This document shows, in pieces, positions 44,560-55,159 of a DNA stretch of 64,000 nucleotides. The translations under genes and the position numbers were made by a program. Each line of letters opens with the position of its first letter. The stretch's first letter is position 1. This DNA is from Gnetum montanum (taxonomy: Eukaryota; Streptophyta; Gnetopsida; Gnetales; Gnetaceae), in NCBI GenBank assembly GCA_015680685.1, contig MNCI01004871.1, forward strand, positions 217,204 to 281,203, written 5' to 3'. The notes beneath the pieces are model-generated. The model saw only the letters and a program-made list of their open reading frames with translations. It was not told where the DNA came from and ran no database searches.

Positions 44560-44795
44560 TTAACCAAATTTCACCATATGTAGCTTGTTTTACTTGATTT
44601 TTATCTTATTTCATGATGCTTTCACTTGTTTCAGCTATGTGTTGAATTGTCACCCTTGTTGACATTATTGTGGCCTTTATGCAACCTTATATTCTTTGTA
44701 TTTGCCTTATTTTAACTTTATTTTCCTTTGTTTGTCCTTTGATTGGGTATCAAAGAGTGGGGTTTGACCTTCCTTGACCACTATTTGATACCATG
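44560..44795 (+). other. Spacer of element C up to the insertion site of B
   Basis: T-rich non-coding text, loosely similar to 57990-58090 on the far side of B (TTATTTTAACTTT, TTTGACCTT pieces). It ends with CCATG at 44791-44795, the left copy of the target duplication of element B. Confidence 0.6.
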
Positions 44796-45470
44796 TGATG
44801 ATCCGCGATATCGCATCAACCACGATATTGCATTGGCCCCTACGATATCATGTATGCGATATCGCAGCCTATCGCCAGTTCTATAAATAAGAGGTGGCTT
44901 TTCCTTGTTTCAAAATCTAAATTTAGATCCTTAGCCAAACTATAGCAGTTTTACCATTCCAGAGTTAGAATAATTTCCATGTGCTCGCAGTAGGAGTCTT
45001 AAAGTGAACGGATCTCTATTCGAGAAAATTGTACCTGAGCACACATTTGCGTATGGCAATAAGGACGAACTTTCTGATAAACCTTGCAGCATATGGACTA
45101 AGCTAAATAGGAATTAATTATTGTTAAATGTTTAAATGCTTTCCTAGATGATTAATCTCTCTCAACCCTTATCTCCTAGTAACGTGAAATGAGTACAACT
45201 TAATCACGAGCATTTAAGTGTGACTACTTGGTAACCCAGTAGCGTACTTAGGCCATGCGCTTGGTAATCCCAGTGGCAGTCGTGCACGAAGTTTAGGATG
45301 TGTACGGATGATTAAGGAATGGATGCTCATCGCACTTAGGCTAGCTTAGATTCTCTCTCACCCTCTATCTCTTAGCTTAGTTAATATCACTTTCCATTAT
45401 ACCCAGGAGTAGCATTAGCATAGGAACACATCATACACCTCACTCTGGACTAAACCATATGTGACAAAGC
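44796..45470 (+). repeat. 5' LTR of element B, left piece
   Basis: Starts TGATGATCC. U3 holds GATATC palindromes (CCGCGATATCGCATC at 44803-44817 and more to 44870), then TATA box CTATAAATAAGAGG at 44881. It runs with 57079 onwards base for base except small changes, until GACAAAGC at 45463-45470. There the 3' LTR continues TAATACTAG but this copy is interrupted by D; the rest resumes at 52539. Confidence 0.92.
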
Positions 45471-46348
45471 TGATGGGATGTGATATCGCATGCACCGCGA
45501 TATCGCATCCCACGCGATGTCGCATCCCACGCGATATCGCATCCCACGCGATGTCGCATCCCACGCGATATCGCGTAGTCCCCCGCGATATCGCATACGT
45601 GATATTGCGGTGCGCCGCAAAGTCTATACATAAGAGGTGACTCTTCCTTCTTTTCTCATCTAGATCTAGACCCTTAGTAAAACTCTGGTAGTTTTACCTC
45701 TCCAGAGATAGAATATTTTCCATGTGCCTGCAGTAGGAGCTCCAAAGTGAACGTATCTTTATTCGAGCAGACATTGTACCTGAACATAAGTTTGTATACG
45801 GAAATAAAGATGAACTTCTTGGATAAACCTTATAGTGCATGGAATAGGCTAAATAGGATTTTATTTATTGTTATTTACTATTTACCATTTAAATGCTTTA
45901 TTAGTAATTAAATCTCTCTCAACCCTTCTCTCCTAGTTAAGTGCCTCAGTACGACTGCTTCGAGCACATGCGTTATGCTTGGTGATCCTAGCAACGATTA
46001 GCATTTGGTAACCAAGGTTGCATCGGTTCAGGGTGTGAACAGTAAGTGGGAACAGATGTTGATGCTAGGTTAATTAAGACTTAGATAGTTAGTTAAAGTT
46101 AGTTAATTAGTTTCTTCAATCCTTCATCTTATCAGCATAGGAGATAAAACTGAAAATACATAAAAATCATATACCTCGGACTCACTTAACCATAGACCGT
46201 GAAAAATACAAGTCTCGGAAGACAACGAATAATTAACCTTAAGTGTTCCATGAGTTGTGTAGGCACTTAGTCTGTAGAGTTTGACCAGAGCGCGCATGTT
46301 ACACTCGTATTCTTATAGTTGAGTGTAGGGGTACCTCGTCACTCATCA
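45471..46348 (+). repeat. 5' LTR of element D (878 bp)
   Basis: Starts TGATGGGATG and ends CTCATCA, right before the primer site. It is 90 bp longer than the 3' LTR because of an expanded 17-bp repeat in U3. TATA-like CTATACATAAGAGG lies near 45625, AATAAAG near 45803. Confidence 0.92.
45497..45598 (+). repeat. 17-bp palindrome-bearing tandem array in the U3 of D
   Basis: Units GCGATATCGCATCCCAC (45497-45513, 45531-45547) alternate with GCGATGTCGCATCCCAC (45514-45530, 45548-45564), a 34-bp dimer twice. Then come GCGATATCGCGTAGTCCCCC (45565-45584) and GCGATATCGCATAC (45585-45598). GCGATATCGC is a 10-bp perfect palindrome. It lies about 30-130 bp upstream of the TATA-like box. Confidence 0.93.
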
Positions 46349-46349
46349 T

Positions 46350-46367
46350 TGGCACCGTTGTCGAGGA
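46350..46367 (+). promoter_or_regulatory. Primer binding site of element D
   Basis: TGGCACCGTTGTCGAGGA begins one base after the LTR. It closely resembles TGGCGCCGTTGCCGGGGA, the site complementary to the 3' end of tRNA-Asp used by Athila-type elements. The differences are transitions, as expected from decay of methylated cytosines. Confidence 0.85.
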
Positions 46368-46489
46368 CTAAGTGTTTGTGCGCTAAGTAGAACATAGGAA
46401 ATCACTTACATCGTTGGGAGCTTAAACAAACCTTAGGGTTAATTAAATAAAATTTATATAGTGGTTAAATAGAACACTGATAAGACATA

Positions 46490-48860
46490 ATGTATTCTTC
46501 TTCTTCTCACAAGAGCATTACACCACCTAGGGATAATATAAGAAATAGTCGGCAATCAAAAACACATAACCTAAATTAGCCAGTTCCTCAACAATATAGG
46601 ATGGCATATACTCATCCTGATGAGTATATACCTAATTTCACTTTTATCCTCCATCAAGATGAACAGATGTGCTGGAGAGACTTGCAAGGTAACATAGTGT
46701 TACCTCTGGATTATGTAGTCCCCAACATTCTCCTTCGTGCTTTGGCACAGATCGGCATGACTTAGCTCTTTGCTGAATACATTATAGCAGATTTTGATAC
46801 AAGGGATTAATATCCTACAGCCGCACAATGTATGAGGGACTCAAGGCAGGAGAGCCAACATACATTGTTGAAGGGCAAAGAGGTCCCGCCCATCCTAAGT
46901 GAAATTGGAGATGGTGAACCACTTATAACGGGTTCTCTATCGAAAGATGTTCCCCCTCCTAATAATAGTGAGGAGGTGAGGTATCAGAACCCACGCTCCA
47001 TGATATAAAACCCTGGTTCTGATCCCTATGAACGCCAACTATTCATTGAGGGAACAACAACACAAGACAAGGATGGACACTCATATCGTCATCACGATTG
47101 GGGCTGAAGCCACAGAAGAGAAGGCAAGAAACATCATCATGGCGATGGTTCTCCTTCTTCTTCGCCTTCATCACATCACTCACCCTCTCCTTCCAAATCA
47201 GGGTGCAGCCATCAAGAGCATAATGGAGAGGATAAGAGTAAGTGAAATGAGAGACCTCGACAAGAGAGTCGAGAGAGAGGATGAGGGAAATTAAGAGAAT
47301 TAAGGCATGAACAAAGGGAAAGTAGGGAACAACGTAGACATCATAGATGTCATGAAAGAGATGATCATGAAGAACCCCTACTTGCCACCTAAAGCATGCT
47401 AGATATAATGGAGGTTGTGAGAATACCAACAAGGCATCAAAAAGATAGCTGGATCAAGTGCTTAGACATGAACAATATCCCACGCTTTGAAGGGGGATAC
47501 AATGTGGATCTGCAAAATCATTTATAGGCATTCCACGATGCCTGTGCCTTGCAAAACATAGAAAATGAGTGGCAAAAACTAAATTTGTTTCCCAGGACAC
47601 TCATAAAGGAAGCAGAGAGTTGGTACTGGTCCTTAGAATCGGAAACCATTAGGAGGTGAAGTATGATGTTAGAACTCTTCAACGATAAGTATCAAACGTA
47701 CTCCAGAGTGTCTAATTTGCATAAGAAGATCCAAGGATGGAAGCAAGGTATTCATGAATCCTTGGATGCTACCATGGGCCACTACTACACATTGTTACAT
47801 CATTGCCCAGGCCATGGTTACGTGCAACAGGATCAGCTTCGCCATCTCGTAGATGGGCTAAGATATGAAACTAGGAGAACCCTTGGGACTTATGCCCAAG
47901 GGAGACTATCAAAACTTAGGTCCCATGAAATTCATAGATTATTGGAGTAAGTAGCCAAAGAAGAAGGGGAGCTATGAAAAGGAGAGTGTAGAAGAATATA
48001 ACCATGATCCCTCTCTTCAAAAGAAGGGAGTGAGATTTTGTGATGAAGAGGATGAGTCACCACTCGAAGAGTTGGTGAACAGAAAAACCTTGCCACTCCA
48101 AAAGCTAATAACATAAGTATTGGCTAAGGTAGATGAAGTATGGAGCTCCTTAGAAAGTAAAATTGAAACTATCCTAAAAATTGTAGAAGAGTCTAAGGAG
48201 GAATGAAGTAGTGACAAGGACAACAAAAAGTAGAGAGATTCAGGCCCTGCACATGACAAGGGTAAGGGAAAAATAACTATCTCTGATGAGGTTGTGGACT
48301 CAGACACAGATGATGATGGTGGATGTGAGATCTGCCAATATGACCATCCTAAGGGATGTTGTCCAATCATCTCACATCTACAAGAGTCTGGGGTGTATGC
48401 ACTCAACTCGAGACTCAACAGACAGCAGATACCCAAGAGGTTACCTTATCCTCAAGGTAACCCAAGACAATTCCACCAACCCTTAACGTACTATCCAAGT
48501 GGAACTCCACCACAACCCATCGAACAACATCAGCAGTGGCAATACCCACAGTCATGGGGGATGCCACCGCCGAAACAACAGTACCCTTACCGGCAACCCA
48601 ATCCTTATGGCTACTACGTGCAACAGCTAGTTTCTCCAAGTAACTTCATGGGTCACACAACTCCCCAACGTCACTGCCAAGTTTGGGAGTACTTTAGAAG
48701 GACTCCTTCTCCTCTAGGAGATGCTCCATATCCGTACCATCCTCCTAATCCATCCGCCTCTCTTCCACCTGTAGTTCCCATACCTCCTACTCCAACAATG
48801 CAAGGGGAAGTCCCCACTCAACCACAGCAACGTAATGCTACGAGAGTTGTAAACATTTAA
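46490..48860 (+). pseudogene. Gag of element D, degenerate
   Basis: A possible start ATG is at 46490. The N-terminal part is broken by stops, then the gag domain appears: NIPRFEGGYNVDLQNHL (about 47470-47520), LFPRTLIKEAESWYWSLES, and MLELFNDKYQTYSRVSNLHK to LRYETRRTLGTYAQGRLSKL (47663-47945). Near 48325, CEICQYDHPKGCCP is a C-x2-C-x3-H-x4-C variant of the CCHC zinc knuckle. A proline/glutamine-rich tail (48430-48860) follows. Minus-strand frames over this gag are shadows. Confidence 0.8.
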
Positions 48861-49058
48861 CCCACTACTGGTTTTGACAACTGTAAGAAGAGAAAACCTT
48901 TCTTCAGAACCAAAAGCTTAGACAAGCTGTCACAATCACAAGCGGTTGAGTCTATGATCACTCCTCCAACACACAAGGCTTTAGAGCTCCCTTCAAACCA
49001 AAATCAGAGCTCAACACATACGGTTATGTTAACACATACCGTAACCAACTAGATCAAG

Positions 49059-49526
49059 GTGGGCCACCTTCCTAGAAAACTATCTAACCCTGGAAGCCTT
49101 CTAACTTATCTCCAAGTCACTGGGAACGAACCTCATAAGGCTTTTCTTGACTCAGGTTCTAAAGTCAACTTAATTTCACGAGAGATGTATCAAGCTTGGA
49201 ACTTGACCCAACTTAAGAAGAGCAATATCCAACTAGAGCTGGCTGACTAGTCCATCACCATTCCCTTGGGGTTGGTGGAGGACATTGTTACCACTATGTG
49301 TGGTTGGTCCTACCCAGCTGATTTCCTGATGATAGAAGTTAGCAACAACGAAGGGGACTTCCCAATTAGAATGGAAAGGGCATGGCTAAGCACAATAGAC
49401 GCATGCCTAGGGATCCACAATCTTTCCTTGGAAATATCTAAGGTAAACATTTATGGAAAGATCGAGAAGAAGAAAGTTCCATGTATCACATATAGTGATT
49501 CATCAGGTGATGACATGGAGGAATGA
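49059..49526 (+). pseudogene. Aspartic protease of element D
   Basis: After a short linker, KAFLDSGSKVNLISREMY (49138-49191) carries the D-S-G active site of retroelement proteases. One TAG at 49248 breaks the frame, which resumes with VEDIVTTMCGWSYPADFLMI (flap region) and ends ITYSDSSGDDMEE. Following text to 49790 matches the protease-RT linker of element A. Confidence 0.75.
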
Positions 49527-49799
49527 ATAGCATCTCCTCCATGCAACAAGTGTGCCCTTGAAAATTTGAGACAAAGATGCCTATATGTAGCAACCACACA
49601 ACAAGTAGTAGACACCCCGTGGTTGACAGCTACTTGAAAGAGAAACTAACAAATATGCATGGAACGAACTAGGGGAACAACTCATGCCCATAACGAAGGC
49701 ATAAATACATTGGAATATGAGCGTCACCAACTTCCATCCCTTAATCTAAGAACATCAATGGGGAGAAGTTGGGCACTTTTAAGAAATTCAAATAGGCAT

Positions 49800-51745
49800 T
49801 CATTATTTCGGATCTCTCCCTTTCCATTTAGTCATGGGGGAGATGGACACCTATGCTAATCATTTGGGGCCCTTAGTTCTTTTTAAGTTTTTGTTTTACA
49901 CATTTTTGTTTCACACATTTTTTTTGCACATTTTTGTTTTACAAATTTCTTTAACTTTTCTTGTTTTTGTTTAAAAACATCGTTATCCTTTTTCATTTCT
50001 TTTGTGTGTGTGTGTGTGTGTGTGTGATCCATCCTATAAGTTTATCACCAATAAGTGTTCTTCATGATGGTATGAACTCTTTTCATAGTGATTGCTAATT
50101 TTTGGTTTCTACCTTTAAGTCATGATGTTGATACTAAGGTATGTTTCTTTTGATATAGCAGGCAATGAGTCCACTTCATCCATACATCCACTAGTTCTAT
50201 GGTCTCTCTCAGCTTGGAAATGTACAGTCTCTTTCAAATAAGAACTAGAACGAATTGGTGACTGAGCATTTCTCAAACTAAGGAAGGACTCAAGGATTGA
50301 AAAGGGTTTGACTTCAAGGGAACTTGATGCATTTGTGTGGCCATTTTCTTGGGTGCTTGGATGTTTTCTTCTTGAGTTTTCTTACTGTTTCGACGTTACC
50401 CAATCATCGGGAAGCTGAGCAAATAAAAATAACAAATTCTTTGCATGGTGTGGTTCTCAAGCATACATACATAAAAAAAATAGTGATAATTCAAAGCACA
50501 CCCCTTAGATGAAATAATTCCTTGGGCTACAAGCACTAGTTATGGAACTAAAATATAAATGTTCCCTCTAACTAAGGCCCTTCTCGCTTTCTCTCCTCCT
50601 CATTTCATCGGAATAGTAGTGACTCTTTGGTGAAGACATTCTTGTTACTTCAAGTGGATGGATTGGCCAAATGTATTAATGCGAAGTCACTGGAAGTGGT
50701 TTGTTTGAGGCCAGACTTGGAATGAGATCTATTAAGTCACATTAATCATGAAACACACAAGGGGTTGTACACCACCTTGTTATTGGGACTCCATTCCATT
50801 CTCTTCTCTTCATCATTCTCTCCATTGTTCACCTCATTGCCTGTTGTATCATTAGTGTATATATTTTGGTTGATGCATTGTTTTCTTTTTGGTAAATTCT
50901 TATGGTTAAGACTTTAACTCTTATTCCAAATGACATTCCCAAAGCCTGCAGACTCTTTGAATGTGGGTTTGTCAGGGCATTAAGGGCATGAGCCTTCTTT
51001 GGGGAGGACCCACTGACATTCCTATTTGGTGCACTAGTTAAATTCTTTCCCTTAACATTCTTGCAATCCATTTTATTTTGTTCATTTCCATCTTGACATC
51101 CATTTCATCGACATTATAGTTGTCTCTTTTTCTCCATCTTTCTTGTTCTTTTTCTTTCTCCATTCTATCACTATCGGAGGTTCGCTATTAGTCATGGGGG
51201 TACGGGGTCCAATTTTTTCAATTTTCTCCTAACCCCTACACCTTCGGTAGCCACTAATACTATATCTTCAAATATGCAATCAGCCATATCACAACCTAGC
51301 CAACGGACCTTTCACCGCAGCAAGGTATCAACTGCATCGAAATTCATTTACCCTTGCTAATATAAGATTGTGTTGTGTATGCAGATGGCAATCATACAAC
51401 AACAAATTGGATCTGAAGGGAACACTTGGAATGGAGCGGTGCTAAAGCAGCTATGCAAGGAGCAAGATTGATGGCACGCTTACGGATGGACAACGAAAGG
51501 CATAATCTTGGCATTGGTAGTAGCAACACTTCTTTCTTTCTCTCTCTCTCAGCTGCCAAATAAGGCCTGATGTCAAATGTAATAAGGTGTTCACTCTTGT
51601 TGTCATGAACACCAGTTTTGTCATGTCTTGTAATGCTGATCTGTTCACATGTCATCCCATTAGTTCCATTTGAGTCAATAATCCCATACCTTCCTAATAT
51701 TTTGTAAGAAACTTGAGGATGAGTTTTTATTCAGTCATGGGGGTA
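49800..51745 (+). other. 3' spacer of element D, with antisense frame and polypurine tract
   Basis: Homologous to 3200-5179 of A and 55160-57078 of B. Includes the (TG)n tract at 50003-50026, the minus-strand frame at 50829-51071 (KGKNLTSAPNRNVSGSSPKK), and the tract CATGGGGGTA before the LTR at 51746. A second minus-strand frame at 51392-51655 has the counterpart 4810-4992 in A, sharing MPRLRL/MPRLCL text. Confidence 0.7.
50003..50026 (+). repeat. (TG)12 microsatellite
   Basis: An uninterrupted run of TG dinucleotides in the 3' spacer of element D. The homologous places in A (near 3370) and B (near 55310) have no such run, so it expanded within D. Confidence 0.95.
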
Positions 51746-52533
51746 TCATGGCATGCGATATCGCATGGGCCGCAATATCGTGTACGCGATATTGCGATGC
51801 GTCACAAAGTCTATAAATAAGAGGTGGCTCTCCCTTGTTTTCCCATCTAGATCTAGACCCTTAGCAAAACTCTGGCAGTTTTACCTCTCCAGAGATAGAA
51901 TATTTTCCATGTGCCTGCAGTAGGAGCTCCAAAGTGAATGGATGTTTATTTGAGCAGACATTGTACCTGAACACAAGTTTGTGTAAGGCAATAAAGAAGA
52001 ACTTCTTGGATAAACCTTGCAGTGCATGGAATAGGTTAAGTAGAATTTTATTTATTGTTATTTACTGTTTACCATTTAAATGCTTTATTAGTAATTACAT
52101 CTCTCTCAACCCTTCTCTTCTAGTTAAGTGCCTCAGTACAATTGCTTCGAGCACGTGCGTTACGCTTGGTGATCCCAGCAACGATTAGCGTTTGGTAACC
52201 AAGGTTGCATCGGTTCAAGGTGTGAACGGTAAGTGGGAATGAATGCTGACGCTAGGTTAATTAAGACTTAGATAGTTAGTTAAAGTTAGTTAATTAGTTT
52301 CTTCAACCCTTCATCTTATCAGCATAGGATATAAAACCAAAAAGACATAAAAATCATATACCTCAGAATTACCATACATCGTGAAAATACAAGTAAGTCT
52401 AGGAAGACAATGATTAATTAACCTTAGGTGTTCCATGAGGCGTGTAGGAATTTAGTCTACGGAGTTCGACTAGATTGCGTGTGTTACGCTCGTATTCGTA
52501 TGGTTGAGTGTAGGGGTATCTTGCCACTGATCA
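51746..52533 (+). repeat. 3' LTR of element D (788 bp)
   Basis: Starts TCATGGCATG (TG changed to TC) and ends CTGATCA, then target duplication AAAGC. U3 has two or three GATATC/AATATC dyads rather than the expanded array of the 5' LTR. TATA box CTATAAATAAGAGG near 51811, AATAAAG near 51991. Overall similarity to 45471-46348 is high by eye. Confidence 0.92.
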
Positions 52534-52538
52534 AAAGC

Positions 52539-52688
52539 TAATACTAGTCCAAGTGGGAAGACAAAAAACTGTGACCTAAGGATAACTGTCTAGATACCAT
52601 AATTAGTCCGTCTATGGAGTTCAACCAGATCGTGCGTGAAACGATCGTATTCGTATGGTTGAGTGTAGGGGTACCTCGTCACTCATCA
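52539..52688 (+). repeat. 5' LTR of element B, right piece
   Basis: Begins TAATACTAGTCCAAGTGGGA, which directly continues the text broken off at 45470 (compare 57734 onwards in the 3' LTR), and ends CTCATCA at 52688 just before the primer site. Together with 44796-45470 it restores an LTR of about 825 bp. Confidence 0.92.
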
Positions 52689-52689
52689 T

Positions 52690-52707
52690 TGGCACTGTTG
52701 CCAAGGA
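52690..52707 (+). promoter_or_regulatory. Primer binding site of element B
   Basis: TGGCACTGTTGCCAAGGA, starting one base after the LTR, is again a decayed form of the tRNA-Asp-complementary site of Athila-type elements, with different changes from those in D. Confidence 0.85.
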
Positions 52708-52829
52708 CGGTGCTAGTTATCTAGATTAGTTATATCATACAAGGTCACTATACAGGAATTAACGATATATCTTTTAGGAAGAAATCATTATAGAAAGTCA
52801 CATATAAATTCACACACAATTGCACAACC

Positions 52830-55157
52830 ATGCCTCTCCTACAAGACTATGATAATACCATACCTAGTGAGGAAATTCATTGGAGGACTAACAGAATTGA
52901 TGATGAAAATGAAGTCTGGAGTACTCAACCTTATGTAGGAGTCCCCTACATTTATGAACACCCCAATGATACTCAAAGACTCTCGTCATCCAACTCTAAC
53001 ACCTCTAGTGAGGATGAGACATCCCATAGAACGAGGAGGCCCAAAAGGCCTAGGACCTTCTCAATAACTAACAAGAACTTACTTGGGAATGATTGGAAGA
53101 ATTACAAAATTCATAACGAGTTTTACAATTCCTTCTCTTCCTCTACTCCTTCGATGTCAGATTGTGACACGGATGACTATCTTTCAAGGGATCGGCATAG
53201 AACTAAAAATCGAGCTCACAAAGAAAATCAAGAACACCAACATAAACAAAGGCAACATTGTCCCAACACATGAAAGCATAACTTACCTGATGATGATGAA
53301 CCCCTACTAGCCACTAAGAGCCTAACACCTATACAAGAGGCTATTCGAATATCCTACAGGCATCGCAAAGCAAGTCGCCTACCTAGGCTTGATTTAAAAA
53401 ACTTTTCCAAGTTTTCAGGAGGCTATGATTCAGATTTGCAACATCATTTACAAGCCTGCTACGATGCTTGCACATGTAACAACATTGATAACAGTTGGAA
53501 AAAGCTCAAGCTCTTTCCTATGACACTCATTGGCCAAGAAAAAGTATGGTATAGATCGTTAAAGCCAAATTCAATATGACATTGGCCAATAATGGTAGAA
53601 CTCTTTAGCAAAAGATATCAAACCTACAAAAGAGTGTCAGCCTTGAGGAAACAAATCCAAGAGTGGAAACAAGCACAACATGAACCCTTGGAGATGGCCT
53701 TAGAAAGATATTATGCATTGCTAAACAACTGTCCAGGCCATGAGTTCTCCAAGGAAAGGCTATTATACCATATCATTGATGGGCTCCGTAATGAAACAAG
53801 GGAGACCCTAGGGATGTACGCTCAAGGTCAACTATATGAGCTACGAATCCATCAACTTCAAAATCTTATTAAGAAGGTGGAAAAAGAAGAAGGAGAACTA
53901 GCCAGATGGTAGAATGTTGAAAGTTCTCAATAGGACCAAAATCTCAACTTAACAAGGGTCCATGATCATGAAGAGAAGAAATCCACTCACTTCAAGGAGG
54001 TGGAATCATCTTTGCCAATCCTACAATCACTAGATGAAATTGAGGCAAAGGTCAATAAGATGGTGGATTGGGTACATAAAAGATGTGGAGAATATGCCAA
54101 CATTATTAGAGGAAGAACTATGCCAAATTGAGAAATAGGATAGGACACCACACAACAATCGAAACAAAGGGTAGAAGATCATAAGAATAAGAACTCAACT
54201 GCCAATTTCACATATCAATGTAACATCTATCTGTACGATCACCCTAAAGGTTAATGTGTAGTTTTGTCACATTTACATGAGCATTGGGGAGGAATGTTAC
54301 ATCCAAATTTCATACAGAAATATTAGGTTCAACTACAGTGGTAAAAACCTTAGTCATGGGGGAGGCCACCGCCAACTAGACCATACCCTTCATATGTCCC
54401 AATGCCAAATGCTTATTATTATGTTCAACACCCTATTTCTCCAACAAGATCAGCATCCTCTACCTCACCTCATCATTATTATTCTCCCGAGTATTGTCCA
54501 CCTATGTCCTCTCCAACAAGATCACCACCTCATGTGCCTTACACTTATCCTCAACCTCAATATTCTCATACTTCACCCCCTCCTACATCATCGCCAGCTA
54601 TGCCAAAAGTTTTTGCACCACAACACCAACCTGCAAACGTTACTTTTATTGCTACTCCCAATAGCAGTGGAGGTCCTTCACAACATCAAAAGCGTCCCTT
54701 CTTTAGACATGACTGTCGAAAGAAACACCACAGTTCAGAAACCACTACATCTGCCAACTCAGCACAAATCCAACACTATGGTGCATCTTCCTCTTCAAAC
54801 CCAATGCTTCATGTTACCTCATCAAGGCCACCACTAACACTCCAACAACCATACCGCCCAATGAATATAGCCATGGAGGATGACATCTTGATCCTTGCAT
54901 ACCATCTAACGGTCCCAATTATCATAGTGGATCAACTCATTATCTGGAAACTACATCTTATAAATTACCCCACTATGGTTACTATAATCAAGTGTGTGAA
55001 CCCGAATGGGGTAAGTATGATCGAGTCCCAATATTTTCAACATGCAAGGATCCTAACCTTCCATTTATTAATTCTAGCCATGCTCAACCATTTTGCTATG
55101 GGCGATATCCTCCATTCTAACAACACAGAATTAATAAATATTTTTTTGATTCTTTAA
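52830..55157 (+). pseudogene. Gag of element B with proline-rich tail
   Basis: A 147-codon open start (52830-53273, MPLLQDYDNTIPSEEIHW) is followed, after one stop, by RLPRLDLKNFSKFSGGYDSD, LKLFPMTLIGQEKVWYRSLK and, at 53592-53912, MVELFSKRYQTYKRVSALRK to LGMYAQGQLYELR. This is the Retrotrans_gag domain, alignable with D. A zinc-knuckle remnant (CNIYLYDHPKG, stop) is near 54222. A 250-codon Pro/Ser/His-rich frame covers 54402-55157, then homology to the 3' spacer begins, so protease and pol are deleted. Confidence 0.8.
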
Positions 55158-55159
55158 TT

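Larger units (their letters stand above)
38470..44560 (+). repeat. Tandem array, period about 190 bp, about 20 units with a dyad core (split by a solo LTR)
   Basis: A core with an inverted pair such as CCATGCTAGG ... CCTAGCATGG (38941-38950, 38960-38969) recurs at about 38776, 38941, 39133, 39336, 39517, 39709, 39892 and 40099. After the solo LTR it recurs near 42249, 42438, 42660, 42850, 43044, 43236, 43412, 43585, 43785, 43978, 44160 and 44351. Spacing is about 165-220 bp. Between cores units share ACATGCATGG, AAAATTTGACAT and CAAAATGACC-like pieces. A poly-A/G run (AAAAAAGGGG) follows each core. Similar core text is in LTR1 and LTR2, from which it may derive. Confidence 0.8.
45471..52533 (+). 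mobile_element. Element D: gag-protease LTR retrotransposon inserted in the 5' LTR of B
   Basis: Flanked by AAAGC at 45466-45470 and 52534-52538. 5' LTR 45471-46348, primer site 46350-46367, broken gag, protease to 49526, then a 3' spacer and 3' LTR 51746-52533. It is colinear with element A at 49562-49790 (A 110-330), then jumps to the equivalent of A 3200, so about 2.9 kb with RT, RNase H and integrase is missing. It is the youngest of the nested trio C, B, D by position. Confidence 0.93.

Noticed and set aside
45497-45598. CRISPR-like look of regular short palindromic repeats
   Set aside because: Units are contiguous without unique spacers, lie in an LTR and the DNA is from a plant.
45440-45631. 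63-codon minus-strand frame with repeated RGM and CDIAWDATS-like text
   Set aside because: It is only the translation of the 17-bp GCGATATCGC array in the LTR of D; the periodic peptide reflects the DNA repeat.
48017-48436. 139-codon minus-strand serine-rich frame
   Set aside because: It lies opposite the gag of D, whose sense-strand motifs are recognised; this is a shadow.
54277-54837. 186-codon plus-strand His/Leu-rich frame in element B
   Set aside because: It overlaps the Pro-rich gag tail in another frame; the tail frame (54402-55157) matches the proline-rich tail style of D, this one does not.
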